64,000 nucleotides of DNA from JAFGPL01 sp963781805 (GTDB lineage Bacteria > Bacteroidota > Bacteroidia > Bacteroidales > UBA10428). The notes below the pieces were generated by a model. It saw nothing but the letters and a program-made list of their open reading frames with translations. It ran no database searches and was not told the DNA's origin. Made by a program: the position numbers and the translations under genes. The stretch spans positions 1-64,000 of the forward strand of contig CAWAHF010000004.1 in NCBI GenBank assembly GCA_963781805.1. Direction: 5' to 3'. Below are positions 8,578 through 18,705 of the stretch, piece after piece (the stretch's first letter is position 1; the number at the start of each line of letters is the position of its first letter).

Positions 8578-9483
8578 ATGGCAGACAAAAAAGATTTGGA
8601 TTTTACCTATACCACGATAGATAAAATATTCCGTTTAAGCATAGGTGAAACAGGCGACTATAGCGGAGCCAAATATGACGGTGATTTTTCCATGTCGCTG
8701 GAGGAGGCTCAAAGAGCCAAACACGAATTCATAGCGAACAGCCTTAATATCCACAAAGGAAGTAAAGTACTTGATATGGCCTGTGGATGGGGCCCTTTTT
8801 TAAAGTATGTTACCCAAGAAAGAGGTGCAAAAAGTATTGGACTGACCTTATCGCAGGGACAGGCAGAAGCATGTCAGAAAAACGGATTGAATGTGTTGGT
8901 GAAAGACTGCCGGTATATAAAACCGGAAGATTTTGGATTATTCGATGCTATTGTATGCATTGGCGGATTGGAGCATTTCTGTTCTGTTGAAGAATGGAAG
9001 GAGGGTAGGCAGGAAAAAGTTTACAGCAATTTTTTTCAAACGCTTAACAACCTGTTGCCTGTTGGAGGAAGATTATATATACAAACAATGACCTTTAGCA
9101 AAAATATGATTGCATACGAAGATTTCAATATCAATGCAGTAAAGGGCACTGCGCCTCATGTTTGTGCACTGATGGCCAAAGAATTTCCCGGATCATGGCT
9201 CCCATATGGTCCTGAAATGATAATTAAAAATGCAGGACCTTATTTTAAATTAATATCACAAAGCAGCGGAAGATTAGATTACATCGAAACTATTGGACAA
9301 TGGAGAAAGAAGTTTAGAAAATTCAATTTGAAAAAGTATTTGCTTTATTTGTCACTAGTACCTAAATATTTGTCAGATAAAGAATTCAGACATCAGGTGG
9401 CAATTTTTAGAGTAAGTCCCAACAGGATATGTTTTGAAAAGGAAATTATGGATCATTACAGGTTGGTATTTGAAAAAATATAA
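8578..9483 (+). CDS. cyclopropane-fatty-acid-synthase-like methyltransferase
   Basis: The SAM motif KVLDMACGWGPFLKY (residues 63-77) and the flanking IGLTLSQGQAEAC follow the CFA/mycolic acid synthase family, which methylates lipid chains. Family members usually have GCGWG; here it is ACGWG. Residues 88-125 (KDCRYIKPEDFGLFDAIVCIGGLEHF) continue the fold. At 301 residues it lacks the extra N-terminal domain of E. coli Cfa. The C-terminal region is basic. A lipid or a lipid-like small molecule is the likely substrate, but no neighbour confirms this. Confidence 0.75.
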   Translation: MADKKDLDFTYTTIDKIFRLSIGETGDYSGAKYDGDFSMSLEEAQRAKHEFIANSLNIHKGSKVLDMACGWGPFLKYVTQERGAKSIGLTLSQGQAEACQKNGLNVLVKDCRYIKPEDFGLFDAIVCIGGLEHFCSVEEWKEGRQEKVYSNFFQTLNNLLPVGGRLYIQTMTFSKNMIAYEDFNINAVKGTAPHVCALMAKEFPGSWLPYGPEMIIKNAGPYFKLISQSSGRLDYIETIGQWRKKFRKFNLKKYLLYLSLVPKYLSDKEFRHQVAIFRVSPNRICFEKEIMDHYRLVFEKI

Positions 9484-9705
9484 TTGGTTGATTTACCTCT
9501 AACATTAACTTAATGATAACCGGTTAGAATTGTAAGAAATATTTATATTCAATAATTTTTTCCTGATTATCAAAATTCAGAAGCACAGTTCATTTGCAGA
9601 TAACCTATTGGAAGTTAATAGGAAATGCATTATATTTACGTCAGTTGAACGGAGGATGAACCTTTTTTAAACAGAGAGTACCAGGAACCTTAACAAAGGA
9701 GTATT

Positions 9706-10260
9706 ATGGCAAGAGTTAAACAAAATGCATTGATAAAAGGATTGAGCGGAAGGATAGGTAAGAGCATTGTGTTTAAAACTTACGGGAATGTTACAGTAGT
9801 TTCTGCTTATCCGGATATGAGTAACGTAAAATTATCTGCCAAACAAAAAACAGAAAATAAAAAGTTTAAAGAGGCCATGGCTTATGCAAAAAGCCAGATG
9901 GCTGATCCTACCGCTAAGGCGCTTTATAAGGCAAAGACAACAGGAATGCAAAAACCACACAACCTGGCAATCGCCGACTTTTATCATCCACCGGAAATCG
10001 GGAATGTGGTTGTTTCAATTGCACAACAGGGTAAAGCAGACCAAATTTCAATTGAAGCTAAAGATGATTTTATGGTGGTAAAAGTTGAAGTTGAAATATT
10101 AAGAAACGATGGTAGACAGCATGAAATTGGAAATGCCCAAGAGATAAGGGAAAATAAATGGCAGTATGTTGTTCAAAGGGTTTATCCTTCAGCTGAAGGA
10201 TTGAATATTATCGTCAGGGCGTGGGACAGACCTGGCAACTGTACTGAAAAAGTTATGTAA
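9706..10260 (+). CDS. conserved Bacteroidota protein of unknown function
   Basis: The 184-residue protein starts MARVKQNALIKGLSGRIGKSIVFKTYGN, a start I recognise from a conserved but uncharacterised Bacteroidota family. The first half is basic and helical (KLSAKQKTENKKFKEAMAYAKSQM), and the second half looks like a beta-sandwich (VVVSIAQQGKADQISIEAKDDF...). There is no signal peptide or membrane segment. An unusually good Shine-Dalgarno AAAGGAG precedes the ATG, uncommon in this phylum. No function can be given. Confidence 0.65.
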   Translation: MARVKQNALIKGLSGRIGKSIVFKTYGNVTVVSAYPDMSNVKLSAKQKTENKKFKEAMAYAKSQMADPTAKALYKAKTTGMQKPHNLAIADFYHPPEIGNVVVSIAQQGKADQISIEAKDDFMVVKVEVEILRNDGRQHEIGNAQEIRENKWQYVVQRVYPSAEGLNIIVRAWDRPGNCTEKVM

Positions 10261-10387
10261 TTTGATGTTGTATGAAATTTATGATCTAAAATAAATGCAA
10301 CATACTGAATTTTATAAGACTCTAAGCTGAGAACTTCAGGCTCAGATAATACGCTCATGTCCTTCTGTTTTATTTCATTACCAACAA

Positions 10388-13300
10388 CTAAGCAACCGGA
10401 ATGGTAAACTTAAATTCGCTTCCCTTTTCAACCTGGCTTTCTACCCATATCCGGCCTCCATGTTTTTGAACAAATTCTTTACAAAGTAAAAGTCCCAAAC
10501 CGGTACCGGATTCATTTGCTGTACCTCTTGTTGAATGGGTAATATCAATACGAAACAATCTTTTTATATCTTCTTCAGGAATCCCGACACCATTATCTGA
10601 AACAATTACTTCTGCCTGCTCATTAACAATTCGAGACATAAATTTAATGGTACCTTTTTCGTTGGTAAACTTTATGGCATTTGAGATGAGGTTCCTGAGT
10701 ATGGTTTTAATCATGTTTTCATCAACAAATACATTTATATCCGGATCAATTAATTGTTGAATATATATATTCTTACGTTCAGCATCACCTTTCATTAACT
10801 TTATGGTTTCTGCCACGAGCATAAACAGATTAAATTTAGATGGTACATAAGAAATATGACCTGTTTGGGTTCTTGACCATTGCAATAAGTTTTCCAATAA
10901 ATTATTTCCACTGTTTGATGCCATATATATCATTTCATGGAATTTCCGAATTTTTTCCGGAGTAAGTTTTTCAAAATTTCTGAGGAGTATATCAGAAAAT
11001 CCTGAAACTACATTAAACGGATTTCTCAAATCATGAGCAATAATTGCGAAAAACTTGTCTTTGGTAGCATTTAATATAGACAATTTTTGATTGGTTTCTT
11101 TTAACTGTTCAGACTGAAAAAGAATTGTATTTTGTTTTTCCAGCAATAAATCATTTGTACTTTTAAGGTTTTCGCTGTGTGAACGCAATTCTTCTGCCTG
11201 CTCTTCAATTTGCTGCTGACGCTCTTCCAGTAAAACATTTGTCTCACTTAAAATATTATTATATTTTTTAACTTCTTCATTATTTTTTTCAATCTCAAGC
11301 TGCGTCATTTTTTGTGTGGTGATATCCCGTACTACACCAATCAATCCAATGATTTCCCCTTTATGGTTTATAATCGGGCATTTAGTGGTTGAGTAAAACT
11401 TTTCAGTTCCATTCGTGTGTCTATTACTTTCCTCATTTATTAATGGAACACCGGTTTTAATTATTTCCTGTTCCTGGCTAAAGTACTTAGAAGCTATTTC
11501 TTTTGTATAAAAATTAAAGTCAGATTTATTTATAAATTCTTTTTCATTCTTTCCACCCATATACCTAATAGTACTATCGTTTATAGCTACAAAACGGGAT
11601 TTATTATCTTTTATAAATACATAGTCAGGCAGATTATTGATTAAAGTTTTTAACTGGTTCCGTTCATTGAGAATTGTTTGGTTCGCCAGACGCTTTATTT
11701 TTCTGATAATTCTATATAACAGGAAGCACAAAAATACTAAAATACAAACTCCGCAAATTAACTTGAACCACCATGTACCCCACCAGGAAGGCAGAATAAT
11801 TATTCTAACGGAAGCGACTTCTTTGTTCCATATACCATCATTGTTTGAAGCTTTAAGCTGGAATATATATTTACCGGGATTCAGATTGGTATATGTAACG
11901 TATCTTCGGGAAGCATCGGTATAGGTCCAGTCGTTGTCAAAACCTTCCATTTTATAAGCATAAAGGTTTTTCTCGGGGGATGCATAATTTATGGCAGCAA
12001 ATTCAAATGAAAGTACATTTTGCTTGAAATGCAGTCTTATTTCATTTGTCTCCGTAATGGTTTTTGATAATACACCCTTACCCGAGGGATCAACGGGCAC
12101 AGTTTTATTAAAAATTTTAAAGTCAGTAATTACCGGTCGGGGAGTGTAGGGATTATCGATGATGCTATCAGGATAAAAATAAGTGAGACCGTTCACTCCT
12201 CCAAAATACATCCTGCCCTTATCGTTTTGAAAACACGATGACCAATAAAACTGATTACCTTGTAAACCATCTTCCTGATAATAATTTCTAAATGTTTTAT
12301 TTTTATAATTAAATTTTGATAATCCCTTATCCGTACTAAGCCAGAGATTTCCTTTTTTATCTTCCAGCATCCCGTAAACGACATTGTTTGAAAGGCCATC
12401 ATTTTGTGTAAAATGACTAAATTCGGCTACAGTTCCATCAGGACTTAATTTCTCCAATTTATTTAATCCGTTGCCCAGAGAAGAAAACCATAAATTACCA
12501 TCATTGTCTTCAATCATTGCAATGATATAATTGCCATTTAAACCGTTACTACATTTTGGATTATACTGGTAGAAAAAAATAGTATCAGGATTACTGAGCA
12601 TATCCAACGTGTTGTAATTTTTGAGATTAATCCTATAAAGACCATCAATTCCTCCAATCCAGAGATTGTTATTCCTGTCTTCCATCAAACATCCTATAGA
12701 ACCAATTTTTGGGCTGTTTGAGGATGTTCCTTTTACATGATAAAATTTTTCTGCTTTCGGATCAAAAAGATCTAATCCCAGCCATGTTGTAATCCATAAA
12801 AAATCATGCCGATTCTCAAAAATTCCGGATATTTGATCAGATATGATTGAATTTGAATTGTCGGAGTGTTGATAGGCTTTAAATATTCCTCCGTTCTTTT
12901 CGGATAACAATAATCTGAGTCCTCCGCCCCAGGTTCCGGCCCAAAGCCTTTTATTGTTATCAAGGTGTAATGCTGATACAAACTTTATATCTGGAATTGA
13001 ATTACGAGTTTCCTGCAACAGATAACTAAAATCTTTGCTTTTTTTATCATATTTATTTAAGCCCCCTCCGGCAGTGCCTATCCATAAGGCTTTATCATCT
13101 TCGCATATCGAATTAACAATATTGTTATTTAAACTATTCGGATTCTGGATATCCTGTGAAATTGTCAAAAATTGTTTTTGAAATACATTATATTTATTTA
13201 TACCACCCTTTTCGGTACCTACCCAAACAATGCCGGTTTTATCAGAATATAATGAATTTATAAATCCATTGTTCAGGCTATAGTTATCGTTAGGTTTGAC

Positions 13301-14254
13301 AGCAAAACTACTGAAACTGTTTTTTTCTCTGTTATATTGATTTAAACTGGCAAAAGTTCCAATAAGAAGATTTTTATTCTCATCTTCAATAATACTGAAT
13401 ATAGTTCCGTTGGTTAAACTATCCTGCAATTCAGGATGTGGGTAATGCTTTATAAAAGTTCCAGTCTTATAATCATAGGAATTAAGTCCGAAGACAGTAC
13501 CAATCCATAATAATTGGAATTGATCCTCATGGAGGCTGTAAATCTGCGGATTTGTAAGCAATGAAGGATTAAATCTAATAATGGAATTGGTTTTTCTATC
13601 GAGTTTATTCAGTCCATTGATAGTGCCAATCCAAAGGTTTTTTTGGTGATCCTCAAATATTGCCTGTACATTATTGTCTGATATCGTTTTAGAATTATTT
13701 TTATCGGAAAAATAATGATTAAATACCGGATGAGAAGATCCAATAACTTTTGCATCGATTTTGTCAAGTCCGCCGAAATGTGTTCCGATCCATAGATTTC
13801 CATCAGTATCAAAACAAATTGTGTTGATCCAATTATCCACTATGCTTTTTTTATCTGAACTATCTTGTCTGAAAACAATAAACTTCTCTTCGTTGAAGAT
13901 ATATTTGTTCAGACCGTCACGTGTTCCAATCCAGAGGTTACCTTCTTTATCTTCTGAAATACATTGAATAAAATTATTACTGATACTGTTCTTATTTTTA
14001 TCTGGTTTATAAATTACGAATTTATACCCATCGGAACGATTTAGTCCATCCCAGGTTCCGAACCACATAAATCCACGACTGTCCTGAAATATACACTCAA
14101 TAAAATTCTGAGAAAGCCCGTTTTCAGTTGTATAGTATTGAACTCTTAATTGTTTGTTTTGAGCATAAAGTAAATTATTCAAAAACAAAACAAAAAAAAG
14201 TATGTTGAAAATGGAAATTTGAATTGTTTTAATTTGTCTCTGTATCTTGTTCAT
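10388..14254 (-). CDS. periplasmic propeller (Reg_prop/Y_Y_Y) PAS sensor histidine kinase
   Basis: A signal peptide or anchor (residues 10-32) is followed by about 14 Reg_prop repeats (NLWIGT..GLNK) making two seven-bladed propellers to about residue 720. A Y_Y_Y domain follows (about 740-820), then a transmembrane helix (about 830-850), a PAS domain (about 870-982, NLPDYVFIKDN...GVVRDITTQK), a coiled coil to about 1060, HisKA with H near 1075 (FFAIIAHDLRNPF) and HATPase_c to the end. Propeller sensors of this kind detect glycan fragments in the periplasm. Unlike hybrid systems it has no receiver and no AraC domain, so it must signal to a separate regulator not seen here. It is divergent from the arabinoxylan cluster. 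Confidence 0.92.
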   Translation of the reverse strand: MNKIQRQIKTIQISIFNILFFVLFLNNLLYAQNKQLRVQYYTTENGLSQNFIECIFQDSRGFMWFGTWDGLNRSDGYKFVIYKPDKNKNSISNNFIQCISEDKEGNLWIGTRDGLNKYIFNEEKFIVFRQDSSDKKSIVDNWINTICFDTDGNLWIGTHFGGLDKIDAKVIGSSHPVFNHYFSDKNNSKTISDNNVQAIFEDHQKNLWIGTINGLNKLDRKTNSIIRFNPSLLTNPQIYSLHEDQFQLLWIGTVFGLNSYDYKTGTFIKHYPHPELQDSLTNGTIFSIIEDENKNLLIGTFASLNQYNREKNSFSSFAVKPNDNYSLNNGFINSLYSDKTGIVWVGTEKGGINKYNVFQKQFLTISQDIQNPNSLNNNIVNSICEDDKALWIGTAGGGLNKYDKKSKDFSYLLQETRNSIPDIKFVSALHLDNNKRLWAGTWGGGLRLLLSEKNGGIFKAYQHSDNSNSIISDQISGIFENRHDFLWITTWLGLDLFDPKAEKFYHVKGTSSNSPKIGSIGCLMEDRNNNLWIGGIDGLYRINLKNYNTLDMLSNPDTIFFYQYNPKCSNGLNGNYIIAMIEDNDGNLWFSSLGNGLNKLEKLSPDGTVAEFSHFTQNDGLSNNVVYGMLEDKKGNLWLSTDKGLSKFNYKNKTFRNYYQEDGLQGNQFYWSSCFQNDKGRMYFGGVNGLTYFYPDSIIDNPYTPRPVITDFKIFNKTVPVDPSGKGVLSKTITETNEIRLHFKQNVLSFEFAAINYASPEKNLYAYKMEGFDNDWTYTDASRRYVTYTNLNPGKYIFQLKASNNDGIWNKEVASVRIIILPSWWGTWWFKLICGVCILVFLCFLLYRIIRKIKRLANQTILNERNQLKTLINNLPDYVFIKDNKSRFVAINDSTIRYMGGKNEKEFINKSDFNFYTKEIASKYFSQEQEIIKTGVPLINEESNRHTNGTEKFYSTTKCPIINHKGEIIGLIGVVRDITTQKMTQLEIEKNNEEVKKYNNILSETNVLLEERQQQIEEQAEELRSHSENLKSTNDLLLEKQNTILFQSEQLKETNQKLSILNATKDKFFAIIAHDLRNPFNVVSGFSDILLRNFEKLTPEKIRKFHEMIYMASNSGNNLLENLLQWSRTQTGHISYVPSKFNLFMLVAETIKLMKGDAERKNIYIQQLIDPDINVFVDENMIKTILRNLISNAIKFTNEKGTIKFMSRIVNEQAEVIVSDNGVGIPEEDIKRLFRIDITHSTRGTANESGTGLGLLLCKEFVQKHGGRIWVESQVEKGSEFKFTIPVA

Positions 14255-14636
14255 TAAGATATTTTATCGGGGAATAATTAGAATTCTGTAAACCACAATT
14301 AATCCAATGATTTAGCTATATCTATTAAATTTAGAACAAAAACCTGACATTTGGAAAGAAAATAATGTATTTCAATTGGAAAATGGTATTTGCTCATTTT
14401 AGCAGTTTTTAAACAAAGGCAAATAGTTTTTTAATTATAATTTCAATTCTTATATGCAAAAATTCTGATATGGATTTATGACATCCGTAAATATTATCAT
14501 CCCCAAAAAAATGAGAAATAATTTCAATTTGATTTCAAGGTCTTCCAGGTATTCAAAATCATATAAATAATTCATAACTTAGTTGGTTAGAATTTTTTGC
14601 CCTTTAAATACTCATTACTAGCTAAATACCTTAATT
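14255..14636. other. divergent promoter region between sensor kinase and GH51 gene
   Basis: About 380 AT-rich bases separate two divergently transcribed genes and must hold both promoters. No exact TAnnTTTG element or strong dyad was found, and no ORF or RNA gene. Confidence 0.4.
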
Positions 14637-16757
14637 ATGAGAAAGATTATTAAAACAAGGCTATTCTTATGTCTGGTAATTGCTATGATATTTTTCTCAG
14701 GTACCATACATACTACAGCGCAGGAAAATGCAGTCAGCAAACCTGAAGTTCTGATGAAGGAAGAAATTTCAGCAACCATCGATGTGTCAAAAACCGGTTC
14801 ACCCATACACCCCTATGTTTACGGTATGTTTACCGAACTATTATTTAACATTTTTGATCAGGGATTATGGGCGGAGATGTTAAGCGACAGGAAATTCTTT
14901 TATCCTGTTGATACGATCAAACAATTAAACCCGGTCGATCGCCGCTGGTTTCATAAGAGATGGAGACCGACAGGGGGTGTGGATTTTGTAATCATGGACA
15001 CTAAAAATCCCTGGTCAGGAGAACATTCCCCAAAAATTCAGCTTAACGGAGACAAAACCCTGGGAATACAACAGTCGGGTCTTTCGGTGAAACAGGGCAG
15101 GAGTTATTCAGGCTATATTATTCTTGCCGGGGATGCGGGAGTGAACGTGAAAGTCGGGTTGGTTTGGGGACCAGAGCCAGGAGATAATCAATATACACAA
15201 CTAAGTAACCTTTCGAAAGATTATAAAAAATATGCTTTTTCGTTTACACCTGGGCTGGGTACCGATAGTTGTCGTATGGAAATCACAGGAACTGGAAAGG
15301 GAATGTTCGAAATAGGCGCCGTTTCATTGATGCCCGCGGATAATATAGATGGATGGCGTACCGATTTGATTCACCTGCTCAGGGAACTAAATTCAGGTAT
15401 CTATCGCTGGCCCGGTGGAAATATGGTTTCCGGCTATGACTGGCGTGATGGAATCGGAGACAGGGACAAACGCCCAACCCGTTATGATTATGCCTGGAAT
15501 ACCATTGAAACCAACGATGTGGGAACGGATGAATACATGAATCTCTGCAAATTGCTGGATATTGATCCGTATATCTGTGTGAATGCAGGTTTTGGAGATG
15601 ATTTTTCAGCAGCGCAATGGGTAGAATATGTCAATGGAGATAATAATACCGCTATGGGTAAATTGCGTAATCAAAATGGTCACCCGGAGCCTTATAACGT
15701 TGAGTGGTGGGGTATAGGTAATGAAATGTATGGCCAGTGGCAACTGGGGCATATGTCAATAGATCAATATGTTATTAAACACAATATGTTTGCCGCGTCT
15801 ATGCGAAAAGTAGATCCAACTATCAAACTTATTGCTTCGGGAGCCACACCTTTTGAAACAAGTACTACGGCCAGACATCATAGAAAGCCTCTTCCTTCAA
15901 AATTACCATATCAATATGGTTCTCCTGAGGACTGGACAGGCAATCTGCTGGAACATTCGTTGAATAATATTGATTTCGTTTCGGAGCATATGTATCCTTA
16001 TTCTGATCACTACTTTAATATCGATTCCCAGAAATTTATTCCTTCATATGATCCTATGACTGATCAGATACGGAGATTACCAAACAGGGTAGAGGCTGCT
16101 GCAGAAGCCTGGAATGAATATTTGAAACGGATGCCCGCATTGAAAGACAAAAACATTACCTATGCTATCGATGAATGGACCGGAGGAGGGTGGAGAACCG
16201 GATTTTTGAAAGCGCTTTATGCTGCCGAGGGATTGCATGAAATGTTCCGTCATTCCGATATCATTACCATGGGAGGTTATACTGCTGTTACAGGGTGTCT
16301 GGAATTTAATGCAAATGATGCATGTTATAGTTCCGTAGGACTTCTTTTCAAGCTTTATCGTCAGGAGTTCGGAACACTTCCGTTAATAGTATCGGGAAAC
16401 TCTCCGCAACATCCTGTTTCTGGAACCATTGGAGTGGATAAGCCTGAAATTTCATCGGGTAGTGAAACGTGGCCGCTGGATGTTGTTGCAGCGCTGACGA
16501 GTGATAAAAAATACGTTACAATTGCAGTTGTCAATCCAACGGAGAACATACAGCCGATGAAACTGACCATTGAGGGTGTCCGGCTTAAAACCAATCCGAT
16601 GGTTTATCAGATTATTTCCCCAACCATAAAATCCGAGAATACCCCGGAAGATGATTCTGTTATTAAAATCAGGGAATCCACACTAAAAAAGGTTCCCGGC
16701 GAACTGCAGATACCTCCAATAAGTATTTCGTTATATAAGTTTGAGATTAAGCAATAA
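14637..16757 (+). CDS. GH51 alpha-L-arabinofuranosidase, secreted
   Basis: GH51 enzymes release arabinose side chains from arabinan and arabinoxylan. A signal peptide covers about residues 1-30. The start of the mature protein, SPIHPYVYGMFTELLF, is typical of the family, and the catalytic barrel contains RWPGGNMVSGYDWRDGIG. The acid/base glutamate is in WWGIGNEMYG (near 363) and the nucleophile in YAIDEWTGG (near 513). A C-terminal beta-sandwich of about 150 residues completes the 706-residue protein. The first of a run of carbohydrate-active genes, it is followed after 10 bases by a GH39-like gene. Confidence 0.93.
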   Translation: MRKIIKTRLFLCLVIAMIFFSGTIHTTAQENAVSKPEVLMKEEISATIDVSKTGSPIHPYVYGMFTELLFNIFDQGLWAEMLSDRKFFYPVDTIKQLNPVDRRWFHKRWRPTGGVDFVIMDTKNPWSGEHSPKIQLNGDKTLGIQQSGLSVKQGRSYSGYIILAGDAGVNVKVGLVWGPEPGDNQYTQLSNLSKDYKKYAFSFTPGLGTDSCRMEITGTGKGMFEIGAVSLMPADNIDGWRTDLIHLLRELNSGIYRWPGGNMVSGYDWRDGIGDRDKRPTRYDYAWNTIETNDVGTDEYMNLCKLLDIDPYICVNAGFGDDFSAAQWVEYVNGDNNTAMGKLRNQNGHPEPYNVEWWGIGNEMYGQWQLGHMSIDQYVIKHNMFAASMRKVDPTIKLIASGATPFETSTTARHHRKPLPSKLPYQYGSPEDWTGNLLEHSLNNIDFVSEHMYPYSDHYFNIDSQKFIPSYDPMTDQIRRLPNRVEAAAEAWNEYLKRMPALKDKNITYAIDEWTGGGWRTGFLKALYAAEGLHEMFRHSDIITMGGYTAVTGCLEFNANDACYSSVGLLFKLYRQEFGTLPLIVSGNSPQHPVSGTIGVDKPEISSGSETWPLDVVAALTSDKKYVTIAVVNPTENIQPMKLTIEGVRLKTNPMVYQIISPTIKSENTPEDDSVIKIRESTLKKVPGELQIPPISISLYKFEIKQ

Positions 16758-16767
16758 AATAATCAAC

Positions 16768-18705
16768 ATGGTACGAAGAATAATTTTGATAGCAGGTTGC
16801 TGGTTTATAACCATTCATTCGCAGGCACAACTCCCAAGATTAATTTTAAATGAGGTGTATGTTGATTTTGCGGTTGGAGTAGATAATCCACTGGTGAAAA
16901 CTAAGTTCAATGTATATGATCCGGTAGGTCCCACCATGGAACAGTTCAATGAAAATATAGATAAAATCAGGGAATTGAATATTGAAACTTACAGGATTGA
17001 GTTGGGATGGGGGAGAAGATATTCGGGTTTTGGTCTGAACCGGATGATAGACGGTACTCCCGATAATCTGATTTACGATTACGAACCCTTGGATCATATA
17101 GTTACCGAATTGAAAAAACAAAATGTATTGTTGCATGGAGCGTATTGTTATTGCCCGTTTCCCTTACAAGATACTTCCATTGCCAAATATCGCGATTCAC
17201 GCGCTCCGAATTCAATCGGGAAATGGAAACAAATCGTTACAACTGTAGCAAAGCATTACTATGATATGGGTATTCCATTCGGGGTGGATGAGGTCTGGAA
17301 TGAAGCAGACGGCTTGTATGTATTTTATTCAGGCACCGAAGAAGAATTTCAGAAGTTATACAAGGCTTCCGTAGATGGAATCTTATCTGTTAATCCGGAT
17401 GCTACCATCGCCGGACCGGCTTCAGCGCCGGAGCTGGTTTGGTGCCAGTCATTCCCTGAATTTGTGGCTGGCGAAAACCTGCCGTTGGATGAGTTTACCT
17501 TTCATCATTATGGCAGTGCCGAGTTAGGATTGAATTCAATAGATAAGGTGGAAAAAAGCCTGGACAGATTTCCTCATTTTAAAACTACAGCGATGGTGAT
17601 GGACGAATGGCACTCTGCTGATTTGATAGAACCCTGGTGCCGGGACGATGACGTCAGAAGTACATACGAAGGAGCCAGTCAGTTGCTACACGATTTTAGT
17701 ATTTTCCTTACCAGACCGGAACTTACTTCTGTCAGCTGGGCATGGTATATGGATCCGGCGAGAGCCAATGCCACATGTATGGGGTTGATAAGTAATGACG
17801 GACATCGGAAGGCGGTATTCAATGCCTGGAAAATATATGGCAACATGCCGGTTGACCGGAAAAAGGTCACCATGATAGGTCCCCTGGAAGCGATGGCTTC
17901 TGCCGACGATCATACTTTCGGGGTAGTCATCTGGAACCGTGATCCCTATCGCAGAAGGATTGATGTTCATTTGGATAATATACCCTTTGCACGGGGCGAT
18001 GTAAGGATTTACCGAGTTGATACCCTGCATGCAAGTTGGGGTGACGGAGGTGAGGAGAATCTGATACCCGTTGAAACTTTTACAGATATGGATTTAAAGA
18101 ACTGGGCCTGGTTAGATCACATCATCCCTGAATCCGGAACCATTTATATCGAAGCGGATGATAAATCGGGTATATCGGAATTGACTCCGGCAAGTGTTGC
18201 CCGGGTGTTAAAAGTCAATCATTATTATCCCGAAAGGGGTACCTCTTCATATGCTGATTTTGACCGGAAAACGTGGATTGCCAGATTGGGTATGGGCAAG
18301 GATGAAAAAGCTGACCAGGAAGTGGGTGTTGTAGCTGATAACTTTCCGGATATCCTTAAAGTGAAGGTTAATACAGAAGGCAAACTTCAAAAAATTGATA
18401 ATAACAGTCTATTGGGTTTGAGAGTCGATTATAAGGTAAATGGTTTATATACAAAATCGATTTTGTTTCATGGTCCTTTGATGGGATTGGATCTTTACGA
18501 CGTAAAGCGGGATGCCGCATTTCCTTGGGGAACCTTAAAAGAAGCAGAAATGGATTTAAAAGTAAAAGATTTTAGCGAATTCAACCTTCGCTTAAAAGAA
18601 AATGCACCTGCAGGTTGGAAAGGTAAGGGTCATATTGCTTTTATAATGCAGAATACAGGTATTGGTACCAGGGCAAAATTTATGATAAGAAAAGTTAATG
18701 AATAA
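16768..18705 (+). CDS. GH39-like glycoside hydrolase, secreted
   Basis: The clan GH-A barrel has the acid/base glutamate in VDEVWNEADG (near 179) and the nucleophile in VMDEWHSAD (near 280), similar to GH39 beta-xylosidases. A start 27 bases further upstream would need TTG; the ATG used here directly precedes a good signal peptide (VRRIILIAGCWFITIHSQAQ). The last 250 residues look like beta-sandwich modules. It lies 10 bases after the GH51 gene, consistent with xylose or arabinose release from the same polymer. Subfamily and exact substrate are uncertain. Confidence 0.78.
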   Translation: MVRRIILIAGCWFITIHSQAQLPRLILNEVYVDFAVGVDNPLVKTKFNVYDPVGPTMEQFNENIDKIRELNIETYRIELGWGRRYSGFGLNRMIDGTPDNLIYDYEPLDHIVTELKKQNVLLHGAYCYCPFPLQDTSIAKYRDSRAPNSIGKWKQIVTTVAKHYYDMGIPFGVDEVWNEADGLYVFYSGTEEEFQKLYKASVDGILSVNPDATIAGPASAPELVWCQSFPEFVAGENLPLDEFTFHHYGSAELGLNSIDKVEKSLDRFPHFKTTAMVMDEWHSADLIEPWCRDDDVRSTYEGASQLLHDFSIFLTRPELTSVSWAWYMDPARANATCMGLISNDGHRKAVFNAWKIYGNMPVDRKKVTMIGPLEAMASADDHTFGVVIWNRDPYRRRIDVHLDNIPFARGDVRIYRVDTLHASWGDGGEENLIPVETFTDMDLKNWAWLDHIIPESGTIYIEADDKSGISELTPASVARVLKVNHYYPERGTSSYADFDRKTWIARLGMGKDEKADQEVGVVADNFPDILKVKVNTEGKLQKIDNNSLLGLRVDYKVNGLYTKSILFHGPLMGLDLYDVKRDAAFPWGTLKEAEMDLKVKDFSEFNLRLKENAPAGWKGKGHIAFIMQNTGIGTRAKFMIRKVNE